Below are positions 11,842 to 23,428 of a stretch of 64,000 nt of DNA, piece after piece. The stretch is from the NCBI GenBank assembly GCA_025201805.1, contig MU619239.1, positions 236,236-300,235 on the forward strand, read 5' to 3'. The position numbers were made by a program, and so were the translations under genes. This DNA comes from Parasitella parasitica (Eukaryota > Mucoromycota > Mucoromycetes > Mucorales > Mucoraceae). How positions within the stretch are numbered: the first letter of the stretch is position 1; every line of letters starts with the position of its first letter. A model generated the notes under the pieces. It worked only from the letters and a program-made list of their open reading frames with translations, had not been told where the DNA came from and did no database searches.

Positions 11842-14300
11842 TTAAACACTAGGAAATGTTGCTTGCACACTACGCTTGATACGAAGCATTTCCTTGAAGG
11901 TATCTTCATTACCATGTTGAACTTCGAAATCATGCCATGTCTTCCAGAATGCAGGCTGCGTCTAGAAGTGGCCGTGTGTTAATGTAAACTCACGCACAAA
12001 ACAAATAAAGAACACTTACTCTTGGATCGAACAACTGAGAGGCAAATCCATAAATAGCACGAGCACGATCGATTTCACCCAATTTTCTTTCCAGCTCAGC
12101 GTACCTTAAGCTCATTACACGGACATCCTTGTCAGGAAGTGCCTCGATAGCACGCTCGTAGATTTCGCGGGACGCCATAATGCCAAATGATTCGGTTGCT
12201 TTAGCAATGTAGTACTCGTACATGACCATGCGATCTTCTTCGGCAACTGCTTTTGTAGCACGATCGTAGATGCGCATTGCATGGCGTGCTAAGCCGTGTT
12301 CTTCTTCAAGCTTGCCATACATGAGATAGATTGATTTAGCGTATTTAGGAGGGCACTCTTCCAGTGCCTGTTCAAACAGGTCTCTTGCACGTTCCAATTT
12401 AGTGCCACCCTACATATTGAGGGGTAAATAAATAGAAACAGAATGATCATTTGCATGCAATGCAACTTACATAACGCTTCAAGAATCTCTCCAAATAGAT
12501 GTTCCACAGCTCAAAAGCAATTGGCCAGCCAAACAGTTCAATACCACGTTCATAGGCCTTGAATGACTCTTCAAAGTACTGGTTTTCTTCCAGAAAAGTT
12601 GCGTAATTTACGACCGTTTGTGGATTGGCAATACGGAGATCCATGACTTTGTCGTACACAGCTTTGGTGCTTTCAATTGTGCCCACGCTTTCTTCCAAAT
12701 CCACGTAGAAGCTCCATAGACGTAGACTCTTGAAAACACGTTGCTGCACAGGGATCGATTCGTCATGGAAATTGATTAGCCTAGGGTTGACAGAGAGCAT
12801 GCCAGGGACTTGTGTAGCGCGGCTCATCACTTGGATAGCTGTGTCGAAATCATCATGGCGAGTTTCCATTTCTGCATATTCGCACCAAATCTCGGCCAGA
12901 TCGTTGACAGATTTGTAATTCACCTTGACAGCCTTCTCGAATATAGCACGAGCAGATGCCAAATCCCCGCCATCTTCATAGAATTTGGCAAATCGAGCCC
13001 AGAGCTCATGCAATTTGCCATGTGCCTTTTTGGGATTCACGGTTTGCACTGCCTGTGTGTATGTTTCCACTGCCTTTTCTTTATTGTCGCCCCATAAAGT
13101 CACTCTCTGCTGCCATTCTAATACGTTGTTGGGATTTTGTCTCAGCAGCACATCATTCACCAAGAACGGTCTACGGTCCATAAGGCGTTCGAATCGTAGT
13201 AAACGCAGATCCAGGTCAAGATCCTCCTCTTCGTCCTTTTCACCAGCCGCCTCTCTTTCACTGGCCATTTCCATCTTTGTTGTAATCATTTCTTCCTCGA
13301 ATTCAGCATAGGCGTCAAATATAACTGTAAAATCTCGAACTGTCATGACAGTGGTGATGCCTTCCTCAAAAATATCTCTTGCCTTTTCTAATTGTGCCAT
13401 TTTGATCCAGTACATGGCCAAGCGAGAGTATAGCACACCGACCTGATCTGTAAATCGCTTGATGCCTGATCGAATGATGGGCTCAACCTGCACACTCTTA
13501 ATGTCGTCGCAATGCTCAACAACCAATTCGCATAATTGTTGCCATAGTTGATAATGTGATTTTCCGCGGGCAGACTTGAACTTGTTATCGTTGACAACGG
13601 CTACAAGTTTAAGGGCTGCTTCGTCGTAATGTTCGAGTTTCGCAAGGCTCTCGATGTAGTTTTCGACAAACGTTGGCTCAAGCTATTTGACATACATAAG
13701 CATATTTGGACGCATTCGGTAATCAGTATCACAACGAACCTTGAGATAACGGCCGTAAATTCGAATGGCGGTTTCTCCACTAGCAGCCTTGGCAAATTGC
13801 AAGTATAGCTCCCAGATACGTCCATGCTGAGTAACGGGCAAAGCACGTAAAGCGCCGTCGAATGCTCTTCTAGTTTTTGTGATGATGGGAAGTGTTGTCA
13901 ACAGGGAAAGGTAGTCTAACCAAATGCGAGGCATTTTGTTTAAAAGAACAAGTGCGCGTTCATACAAGGCTATGACATGGTTGTATTGGACTTTGTGTCG
14001 AACCGCATTCAATCCCTTCAGTTTCTCGCGTCGAAGATCTAGATACTGTTTCCATAGTTTGTAAGAGCCTGGAAGTTCGTTCAGAGCACGTTCGAACACA
14101 AAGCAAAGCTCATTGAATGATCCAAGTCGCTTATGATCGATATAATGAAGCCATGAGCGAAGTGAGTAGGGGCTTCGAAGGAGCTCTTCTTCATAAGGTA
14201 TGTCGTGCTCGTTCTGCGCATTTGGTAAGAGTTAGTACACTGGCTTTGACCACTAGGCTTTATTACACACAATCAAGAACTCATCTTGAGTAGGAACCAT
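11842..14300 (-). CDS. SYF1: Pre-mRNA-splicing factor SYF1 (XAB2 homolog)
   Basis: This is a HAT/TPR-repeat scaffold of the NineTeen (Prp19) complex in the spliceosome. The exons on the minus strand are 14300-14271, 14213-13740, 13682-12471, 12409-12020 and 11961-11842, giving 741 residues. The sequence follows the family from the start ([20 protein letters not shown]) to the end ([20 protein letters not shown]). The intron at 13739-13683 uses a GTTCGT donor; without it an in-frame TAG would interrupt the gene at 13683-13685. The protein stops right after SVQATFPSV, where human XAB2 continues for roughly 110 further residues with an acidic tail, so this copy is C-terminally short. The conserved repeats are all present, which suggests it is functional. 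Confidence 0.93.
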
Positions 14301-15513
14301 TCTTTGCGACGTTTTGATTTGAAAATAGAAAAAGAAATTTTACAGGAAGGACAGTTCAGTCCATGGTAATGTTGATCAACTCCGAGTGACGGTGGCCTGC
14401 CTTCTGAAGCTTCCAGTTGCTCTGATACCATCATTCATTTACTGATGCAGGCAGAATAATTCACTTCAATGCTTGTAAAACATACATAATCAAAGTATAT
14501 GGCCTAATATCGCAAACCTATTACAGTAAGCATGGTTGCATGGCAACCTTATGCTCTCATGGATACCCCATCAGCCAGACTAGCACTCTGCGTGCTACGA
14601 CATGTCACCATAAAAATGATGCTTGACATGAAGCATTAGTAAACACCCTGAAGCTTGGAGGTTTCTTGTCCATCATAGCACTATGCTATATACGCATCTT
14701 GGAGCAAATTACAGATACAAAATGTGGGTTCTTAAAAAAACAACCACTAAAGAATATACAAGTCTTTTATACTTTGTTGTGGACATGTTTTCTCTTTGGT
14801 ACTAGATTTATCAAACCCTTCATATATTACCTCTCTTCTTGGCTGGCTATCTAATTGCTTGAGTCTCTTTAAAAAGAAGGTTACTTCATGTGATCATAGA
14901 TCATGAAAGAGAAAAACACCACCCATTTTTTATTTTTGGTTTCCTGATGATCCTCCCCTGAAGGTCTAGACAAGATCACTAGCGTTATCTGTTATGTCTT
15001 TCTTATACAGTGTGGTTGGTTTTTTTGGAATGGAAGAGTGAATCCCATGCAATAAGCAGCCATTTGTCCCCACCTACAATATTGTTAAATAAACCTCATG
15101 TTTTTATAGAAGCCTCCCCCCCCCCAAAGCAATGCTTTTTAATGGGCTTCATGAAAATCTCATGCTTTCTTTAAACCTGAATTTCAAGCGAATAAGCTGT
15201 ATCATAGACAAAGATATATACAAGTATTTCATATGACTTTAGGTACATATAAAAGATATATTTAGCTGGTTTCTTTCTTCTCTTCTAATTTAATTTCAAT
15301 GAAGCACAAGTGATGATTCGTGTTACCAAATATGGTGTGTAAATCGTTTACTTGTCTTGACTTTTCCGCCTTTAATTGCTTACACTTTCCCCTTTCATTT
15401 TTCACTTGGCAAGAACAACGAAACAAAGCTCGAAAGAGAGCCTCTGTTTACTCTTTATTGCTTTCTCTCTCTCTCCACTCTTTCCTTATATATACATACC
15501 AATAGACAAATAA
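14301..15513. promoter_or_regulatory. Divergent 5' region of SYF1 and the SH3 gene
   Basis: These 1.2 kb separate two divergent genes. They contain a run of C around 15116-15125 and pyrimidine-rich DNA just before the SH3 gene start. No open frame looks coding. Confidence 0.35.
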
Positions 15514-18500
15514 ATGCCATCGTCCACTGCAAAAGACAATAGACGCTTAACCGGCTATCGAGATGAAACAGCAGACAACAGTCGTATAGAACATGTTCAA
15601 CAGCACTCATTGTATGATGATGCCATCGAAGACTACCATTCCAATAATGCAGCATGCTATGATGATACTTATGAAGAGTACAATGAAGATTTAGATGACC
15701 AGCAAGATGAAAAACAATACGACGACGATGACGACGACGATGACACAGGCTCTGAATTAAGTGTGCCTGATCCGAATATTGACTTTGATATGGTATACGC
15801 ACTTCATACGTTTGCTGCAACCTTGGAAGGTCAAGCCTCGGTTGTAAGAGGTGATGCCTTGACGCTACTAGACGACAGTAATTCATACTGGTGGCTTGTT
15901 AAAGTATTGAAAACTGCTGAAGTTGGCTACATACCTGCTGAAAATATCGAGGTAAGCAACCCATTCATACGTTGCATCCCTATTTTTATTCACACAGAGA
16001 GGGGCGAAAAATAGACACCACATGAAAGATTAGCAAGATTGAACTCACATCGTAACATTGAAGTGAGTGAATTATGTTATTTGCAAACATGTAGGATTAA
16101 ACCTTGTCAAACATAGCTTACCCGAAAAGATATACAAGATGCATTCCCCGCACCGCCATCTAGTAACCCCACAAAGAAGAAGCATGTAACGCTTGCAAAA
16201 GGCGTGCAGTTCCAGTCCCAGATCATTTATGGGTCTAGCGACGATGAAGGAGACTTTGAAGCAGAGTTTGAGCAATGGGATGAGAAGATGCATTCTGATG
16301 ACTCTGAAACTGATGATGAAGAAGATCCTTACGATTATTACGATGATCACAATTCAAGCTATTCAGAGCAGCCTGGCACGTATTCGTCTTATTATTCAAC
16401 CGAAACAACATCAGCAGCGCCTCAGCAAGGACAATCAATGATTCGTACCAAATCTTTCAATGATATCAGCGATATTATTAGCGATACCAGCAACGACACG
16501 GATGATCAACATAATCAACTCAGTAATGACTCTGACATTATTAATGACCCAGAAGATGGCAGTTCTCGTAATGTTGACAGGGATACGTTGAACTTGAGAG
16601 ATGAAACTATCAAAATATCACTTACGCCCTCTATTGCCCGAGGAAACGACGACCACAATCGCAGCTCTGATAGCAGTATTCATTCTAAATTGAAAAAAGC
16701 AGCCAAATTGGACAAACTACTGGGTCCATCGACTTCTCCTGAACCTGCTGTGCAAGAGCAACAACGCCGTAGCTCTAGAGATAGTAATGACGGCAAGAAG
16801 GAAAAGTCAGGCATTCGCAAGTTCTTTAGTAGAAGAGGTAGCACTGGAAGTAACAGCAGTAAAGAGGGTAAGAAGAGCAAGAAATCATCATCACAGCCAA
16901 CATTGGAACGACAGACATCAGGTGGATCCAACTATGAAACAGCGTCTATTAGCTCCCAGTCTACAAGTATGACATCCGCTGATCGTGATCGTCAAGGTAG
17001 TTTGGATTCCTCTACCATGGCTGTTGCTGCTGTTACAGCACAACCAACTCAGCTCAAGATTCATGCTGGAAATATCACTGATTTTGGCCACGAACCCTAC
17101 AAGCTTGTGTCAGTCTATCCATCTACAACTGCTTTGGAATTGATTCACCAAATCATCCGTCGTCCAAGTGGCGATAGTAAAGGTTCAGTTTTGGTAGAAG
17201 AGAATTCTGTCGCATATCATGATTATCATCTGATAGTAAGAGCCTTGGATGGCGAAGAATTTACATTGGTACCATCTGACAAGCCATTAGAGATATTCCA
17301 CTCGCTCACAGCTCATTTAAATACACCCATGCCATCGCTCAAGAAAGCAAGACGTATATCGCAACTCATGGGAAGCGAGAATACACATATTGGAGGACCC
17401 AGCAGAGAGAGTATGCTCTTGTACCGAGACCCAGTGCAATTCTTTTTGTTTTCCAAAGCAAAGCGTATTGAAGATGGTGAAATTCAGATCAAGGTATCTT
17501 TATTCCCTTCTCAACCGCAGCAACAACAACAACATTGCAATGCAGATCAATCTAAAAGAGTAGATAAGCTTGTAAAGATTCCGTCCAGTATTTTGATCAA
17601 AGATGTTGTTACATTGTTGCTGGAAAAATTCCATATTTTGAATGGTATTGTAGCTGGCTCTACAACAAATGATATCCAGTCGCTGCGCTTGGATGGTAAT
17701 GATGTGCTTGTTCAATATCAGTTGTTAATCCACAAGGACGGGCAAGAGAGTTTCCTTGACACAAGTAGCAAGCTGTTGGATTCATTTAGTGCTGATCAAG
17801 CACCGCCTATTCATTATTGTCGCAATAGTCATCCTGATAGAAGCTCTATAACAGTCAACATTACGCCTCCAGAAGAGTCTGAAACTTACTTTATCTTGAA
17901 AAGTGTTGATGGCATAAATGAATACCAACAGCATCATAAACAGCATAAAAAGCCTCGTTCTTTGTTGCGTCAAGATACACCTATGCCCCATCAAGAAACC
18001 AAACCTACTGATGGATTCAATCGCAAGCCTGCGTCGTTGTATGAACCTCAAATAGCATTAGATGCCCGTGCTGTTACAAGCAGTCCAGAAGAAGCCATGC
18101 TCGAAAGCAAGCCTCTCCTTTCATCTCCACCTGATTTCAAAGACGATTTATTATCTCAATTGGATGAAGCCATTGATACCCTTACACCCAGAACTCCAAC
18201 ACCCATTGCCCCCTTACATCAATCACAACCGCAGCCACAAGCACAGCTATCACTACAGCAAAAGCAACGTCCACGCCCCGAATCGACTGAATCCATGCTA
18301 TTTTGCAACGATTTTGGCATGAATGATTTGATGGTCATTATTCGTGGTGCAGCTCAACTCGAGAAGCCTGTGCAAACGGCAAGGCAATCATCTTATCAAA
18401 TCCGCAGTGAAATCAATGAGGTATTCAAGGATAGCCAAACAAGATTAGACCAATTGGAAAAGGTATGCCCAACGACACTTTTTAATGCTTTCATTATGAT

Positions 18501-18573
18501 GACATTAATGATGTTGTTTTTTCACTAGGAATTGGATCGCATTATGACTGAAGCTGTCAAAGTTTTCCCTTAA
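15514..18573 (+). CDS. SH3 domain polarity protein, Bud14/Tea4-like
   Basis: This is probably a cell-polarity scaffold. Exons are 15514-15951, 16015-16062, 16117-18462 and 18529-18573, giving 958 residues. An acidic N terminus with an Asp run precedes an SH3 domain at about residues 91-146 (MVYALHTFAATLEGQASVV to EVGYIPAENIE). The typical TPHERLARLNSHRNIE follows, encoded by its own 48-base exon. Residues 190-194 (KGVQF) fit the RVxF consensus for protein phosphatase 1 binding, as in Bud14 and Tea4. A Lys/Ser-rich linker leads to a Ras-association-like region at about 465-570 (KLVSVYPSTTALELIHQII). The rest is disordered with a Gln run and a short C-terminal coiled segment ending in the last exon. 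The family assignment rests on SH3 plus flanking motif, and the RA-like call is tentative. Confidence 0.78.
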
Positions 18574-19399
18574 TCACATCATACTATTATTATTATTATT
18601 ATTTTTTAGTATTTTAAGAATTAAACTCTGCTCAACTACATAGTATATAGGTTGGTGGTATTGTAATCGTTCTGCGAGATGGCTTGAATCAATCAAAATA
18701 GACCTTGTAGTCTGAAATCTATCAAGAGTAGGCAAAAATAAAGCGTGTTATATCCATTGATGTAAAGCTAAGATTATACAGTGTCTGTAGTTCTCTCGAA
18801 ATCCTACAACTCTTTTCGAACATGCAAAAAGCACACTTCATTTCCAATGATAAAATTAAATTGTCTACTTCTGGTATGGTCCTTATTTATTATAAACTTT
18901 TAAAAAAAAAATACAGTAATAAATCCCGTGCTATTGTCCACATATTAATTGGAATGTTGAAGGGGGCTGAGAGAAGGGGGAGGCGTTGTTTTATACAGTA
19001 GGTAGGAGCTTCATTTATTATTGCAAAGAATGAAGGATCAATATGTTGGTTTGTTGTGCCTGAATGCATGTTTCAAATCCGTCAATAATATTTTTCAAGT
19101 TATTTTTAATAATAATAATGATAACGAAATAATTCAACAACTGCTACATTGCGTAAAAGTACTCGAGTTTATATATATATGTGTGTGTGTGTTTGTGATA
19201 CTTGTATAAACTAAAATATATAAAAATATAAAAAAAAAAATAGCATGGAAATAATTATAGCAAAAAAAACTGAATTACAACAAATGAATGAATGAATGTG
19301 AATAGAATGAATGGAATGGATGCTACTACTGATACTATTAGAAGAAGAAAAAAGGTATTCATAGTTGGTATATGTATAAAACTAAGAGGCTCTTTTTTT
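18574..19399. other. Convergent 3' region, no gene seen
   Basis: This is AT-rich DNA between convergent stops. It contains a short ATT run right after the SH3 gene and a TA/TG run near 19171-19192, and otherwise nothing recognisable. Confidence 0.45.
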
Positions 19400-19882
19400 T
19401 TATCTCTTCTTGACAGACTCTAAATGTTGCTTGACAATGAGTTGAGCAACTTCATGCGCTTGAGATGCGTTAGTGACAGTACGGTTCTGATAATGAGGGG
19501 CTATCCAACGAGAATTAAAGGCACGCTGTTGGTGGTAAGAGGGTGGTGCACCCGGAGCAGACTTCGATCTACGTCTAGCCATCATGATGGAGGGTGGAAC
19601 AAATGCAGAACTTGTACGGTTTTTCGACTTCATTACCTCAGTCTTAAAAAATTGGCGCATTTGCTGGTCCAAATCAATTGCTTCGAGGAGAACGCTCATG
19701 TGGTCCTGCTGACTAGGCAATACCGAGGGTACAGACGTTGTGCGAGCATGATTTCGAGACATTTGAAAATGCAATGGCTTTTGCTGTTGTTGCTCGTGGT
19801 TGCTACGATGAAGTGCCTTGGTTTCTCGCTTATGAATACGATGAATTGAAGGAAGTGCAATGTTGAGAGATGATGGAGTCAT
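19400..19882 (-). CDS. Hypothetical basic low-complexity protein
   Basis: A single-exon 160-residue protein that I do not recognise. It is basic and rich in Ser, Gln, His and Arg, with a central short helix-like segment (MSVLLEAIDLDQQMRQFF) and clusters of RS and RRRS that could be phosphorylation sites. The C terminus (AHEVAQLIVKQHLESVKKR) looks helical. There is no signal peptide or membrane span. Support comes from the uninterrupted ATG-led frame and a composition unlike random AT-rich DNA, not from homology. Confidence 0.55.
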   Translation of the reverse strand: MTPSSLNIALPSIHRIHKRETKALHRSNHEQQQQKPLHFQMSRNHARTTSVPSVLPSQQDHMSVLLEAIDLDQQMRQFFKTEVMKSKNRTSSAFVPPSIMMARRRSKSAPGAPPSYHQQRAFNSRWIAPHYQNRTVTNASQAHEVAQLIVKQHLESVKKR

Positions 19883-20340
19883 TTTTTGTTATTTGTAATG
19901 AATATGAAAGAATAGAGAAAGCTAGATTGAAAAAATCGATTGATTTTTATACTGTTCATAGTCACCCTTTGTTCTACTGTTGCTCCCCTTTAGTGTCCCC
20001 TCAAATTCCAACTGATTTTGATACAGACTGGATTCTTCATTCTCTTGTTCCCTTACTTTTTATTTGCTTATACTTGCATCTCCCTTGTGTGGCACAATCC
20101 CTGTTATTGTATTTATATACATATATTACAAGATATAATTATGATATAATTACTCATTCACTCTCTGGAAAAAAAAAACCTGTTGAATGTACACGCTCTA
20201 TAATAGCTGACACCATCTCCTTATTTTATAGACGACCACGTGAAATGCTAAGCATTTTGACTCGGCAGACGGCGTCAAATTTAAGATAACAATTGAATGA
20301 AACACATATGATGGCAGTAGCATTGCAAATTTGATGAATT
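19883..20340. other. Intergenic region, no gene seen
   Basis: This is the 5' flank of the hypothetical gene at 19400-19882 and the 3' flank of the tail-anchored protein gene. Pyrimidine-rich stretches read as an open frame on the plus strand, but it has no homology or splice support. Confidence 0.4.
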
Positions 20341-20915
20341 TTATTGCTTTTTCATGACCAGTATCACAACAAAAAACAATGCATAAACCCAAAAAAACAT
20401 GTTTGGATGGATTTCTGTTGCAGATGAAGTATTTTTAGGCTTTATTTGTGCCATCTGATAGGCGCCAATTTTACCAACTGCTCCCAGATCACTGCCAGCT
20501 GGGATATTCAGCTGTGGCACTGACGCCTGTTTAACATTGGGAACTCTTTGCGCCATTCTACCATTTGAAAATGCGGATGAAACTGTGGCCTGAGCTTGTC
20601 TTTGTGGTACAGGTGGTTTAGGTGGCAATGCAGGCAATCCACCTCCCATTTGGACCACTCCCTCAGCCTCTACTGGCTGCTGCTGCTGCTGTGGCGTGGC
20701 AGTTGCTGCTGCTTCTAGTAATGGTGAAGTGTTCTTATGTTGTTGCTGTTTCTTGTCTTTGTTAATCTGATCCATCGAGGGAAGCGTTGCTATGACATGA
20801 TCAGAAACTAACATGTAAATTGAGAATATCAGTGAATATACAAAAAAGTTGAAAGTAAATCTCTACCCTTTGTTTGTTTTTGTCTACGCTCCTCTTTTTC
20901 TCTCGTACTGGACAT
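20341..20915 (-). CDS. Proline/glutamine-rich tail-anchored membrane protein
   Basis: Two exons, 20915-20867 and 20807-20341, flank a 59-base intron and give 171 residues. The N terminus is charged (MSSTREKEERRQKQTK). The middle is rich in Gln, Ala and Pro, with a PxxP stretch (ALPPKPPVPQ) that could bind SH3 domains. The last 20 or so residues form a single hydrophobic helix (FFWVYALFFVVILVM) ending KKQ, the layout of a tail-anchored protein inserted after translation. A terminal KKQ is not a canonical KKxx retrieval signal. The function is unknown. Confidence 0.65.
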
Positions 20916-21628
20916 GTTGAGTGTATATGAATAACTTTTAACGACTGACAAAACATAATACAGTGATCTTTATAGAGAACAGAAAATGTCTCCGAGGTTG
21001 TCATGACGATAGTTTGAAATCTGTCGAGCTGCGATGTTTGTAAATAGAGTAAAAGCAGTATAATCGCCAAGCATTTCGCTTTTCTACACAGTCTATATAT
21101 ATCTCTATTGCTGTCAAATGTCAAATTACTACTGCATACATATGCTCTTTACCAACTCAAATAACAACCTACATAGTAACCCAACTACTCATGGATGTTA
21201 TAAAGTTCACACCAGCATCGATCATAATCATATACAGCCCAATTTAGGGCTGAATCAATGATTTTCAATCATGCTAGGCAGCTTGCTAACCCTGATACTT
21301 ACACTGAATCCCCAAGTGCCTCCTTACATTCCTCAATAATTAAAGCCTCGTGTATGCGCCAAATTATTTTTCTGGCTCCCTTTATTGGCCGTGTGTAACC
21401 AAAATCCTTTCTCCTTACTATTGTCATCAAGACTTTTTGCAGCTTGCAACAAATCCCGTGAAGGTCCACAAATGCCCCATTCAATCGGTAAGGAATTTCC
21501 TTTTTTTTTTATTGAATTTTTTTTTTACATATAGCACAGCAACCAATCATTGTTTTGAATAAATTACTAAATTTGAACAACATGCTAAATACAGTGAACG
21601 CAGCATCGAATTGCAAGTAAAATGCGAA
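20916..21628. other. 5' flank between the tail-anchored gene and the left inverted repeat
   Basis: This stretch contains the promoter of the minus-strand tail-anchored gene and AT-rich DNA leading to the left end of the inverted-repeat element. No other feature is seen. Confidence 0.4.
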
Positions 21629-22005
21629 AAATAAATATTCAAAAGTACAACTCAATTTGTGGGTTTTTCTAAAATCAAATTGCAGTTTTCCATGAAATTA
21701 AATTGCGGGTATAATGCTAGGTAAAGCGAAGAGAATTCTTATAATTAGATGGGTTCTTTATTTCTACGTTTTTCGAATTGATCACAAGACTACTGTATAA
21801 AGCTCTTATATAATGAATAAAAGATGTAAAGAATTCAAAAGATTTAATGAAACAAACTTAGGCCTGGCTTTTTTTTTCTTTTCACGCTTTTGCCTGGCTT
21901 TTTTTTTTTCAGGATTGAAGCATGTTTGTAATTTCAAGAGAACAAGCAATTTGCCTATTTTATGCGGTACCGTATAATAAAGAAAATGCAGAGAAGTACA
22001 CCAAG
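21629..22005 (+). repeat. Left inverted-repeat arm
   Basis: This pairs with the complement of 23429-23768. It is about 37 bases longer than the right arm because of a 14-base insertion near 21646-21660 and a tandem copy of a GCCTGGC plus T-run unit at 21882-21921. The inner part (from 21922) reads as a 34-codon open frame that also appears in the other arm, so it is repeat sequence rather than a gene. Confidence 0.85.
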
Positions 22006-22178
22006 ACGTTACTCAGAAAATCCTAAACAACCATTTCTTTGTTCATTAAAATCAATGATTGCCAATCCATCAGAATACAAACAATATCCTGCAATTTTGA
22101 AGAATAACAGTCAAGAAAAAGAAGAGAGCTAATAGTAATTTTGAATCGATGATAATAATACTTTATACAAAATAAAAA

Positions 22179-23409
22179 CTAGTTTTTAGACCTATGATAC
22201 AAATTTTCCCGACTATCGAATTTGAATAAGGCTTTTGGCTCTATTAATTCTTCCTGGCAATTGATAACGTGAACTTGATTATCGTGAATAATGGTATCAA
22301 TAATTATTGTTTGAATATTACTATTTTCACTAAAACCAAAAGTTAATTAATTGCTTTGTTTATAGTATGTTACATACCGCAGAAACGCCTCTAAATTAGT
22401 AAAGTTGGTGGTGAGGCCCGCTGAATCTATTATAACCAAAGCTACTTTGTTTATTTTTTGAATATCTTGAAGTAGATCTGCAAAAAAGTCAGTATTATAG
22501 TAAATGAAAATTGTATGCTATTTAAGATATTAAATACCTTGTGCATTGCCATTGATACCTGATAGCTGATCAATAATCGCATTTTTTTTTTATATCTCTT
22601 TTTTTAAATGGTGTACCAGCATTACAGCTAACAGTTACATAAACCTTCTGCGCTAAGGACTTCTCTTTCAATCCAAGAACCATAGATTGAAGGCATTTGG
22701 TCACTTTCTCGTTATCCGCAGTCGTTTTTGACTTTCTACAATAGCCAATAATAAAATATCCTTGTATTTTAAGATCCATTATATATTGTTGGTATTGTAT
22801 TGGTAGATTAACTATGTCTTCTATAAGTGCATCTACAACGCGATAATTGATAAGAAAAATAGAATTAATAATTTGTGCGTTAAACGTTACTTACCTTTAT
22901 GCTGGTCCTTTAAAACATATAAGTTTCGTAAAATTGATCTTGATGTTGGGCTGGAATCTTCATGTTTCCTTTTAACACTTGGAGTTGTGAAATTCAACTT
23001 TTGTGTTCTACACCAATTTGTGAATTTTGAAAAGTTATCTTCTTTAAACAACGAAGTGTATTCCCAGACGTGTGATAATATTGTATTCATTGATAAAGCT
23101 TTACATTCATACAAAACAGACTCTGGATCTTCTGAAAGATAAGCTATATCCAGGAATTGTTTTAATTGTGGAGTAGTTTCTATAAAATGAAAAAAGTCAA
23201 CCAGTGGAAGAAAAAAGCATTAACTGTAACAAGTACCAATTTCTATTTTGCGATTTCCAACTTCTTGATTGCTTTGGCCAATTTCTTCATCAGTTTTTTC
23301 TTGTCGGCTTCCAGATGGGTATAAATGAATATCAAATGAGTTGGCATAAATTATTCTTGTACAAAGAAGTCTTGTTTTTTCTGGTTTTTTGTATAGCAGA
23401 CGTCGACAT
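22179..23409 (-). pseudogene. Serine-recombinase-like gene of the element, one frameshift
   Basis: The six exons on the minus strand are 23409-23363, 23307-23237, 23179-22895, 22832-22538, 22477-22378 and 22329-22179. All introns are GT-AG and 50-60 bases, and all phases match except for one extra base inside exon 4. That base lies in a ten-A run on the coding strand (ten T at about 22582-22591). Without it the product is 315 residues. The centre reads IIGYCRKSKTTADNEKV, like the GYxRxS start of a serine recombinase catalytic domain. A later ALVIIDSAGLTTN occupies the place of the LDRLGR motif but lacks its arginines. The N-terminal half (WEYTSLFKEDNFSKFTNW, then a basic linker) could be DNA-binding, an order like IS607-type recombinases. 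I believe related proteins are common in Mucorales, but that is from memory. The frameshift may be real decay or a base-calling error. Confidence 0.6.
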
Positions 23410-23428
23410 CCTCCATTTCATCAATCTT

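Noticed and set aside
13683-13739. In-frame TAG apparently interrupting SYF1
   Set aside because: The 57 bases read as an intron with a GTTCGT donor and an AATAG acceptor. Removing them joins GRYLK to [12 protein letters not shown] exactly as in the family.
21922-22026. 34-codon open frame starting MFVISREQAICLFY
   Set aside because: The same start appears in the other inverted-repeat arm in opposite orientation and leads to a stop there too, so it is repeat sequence rather than a gene.
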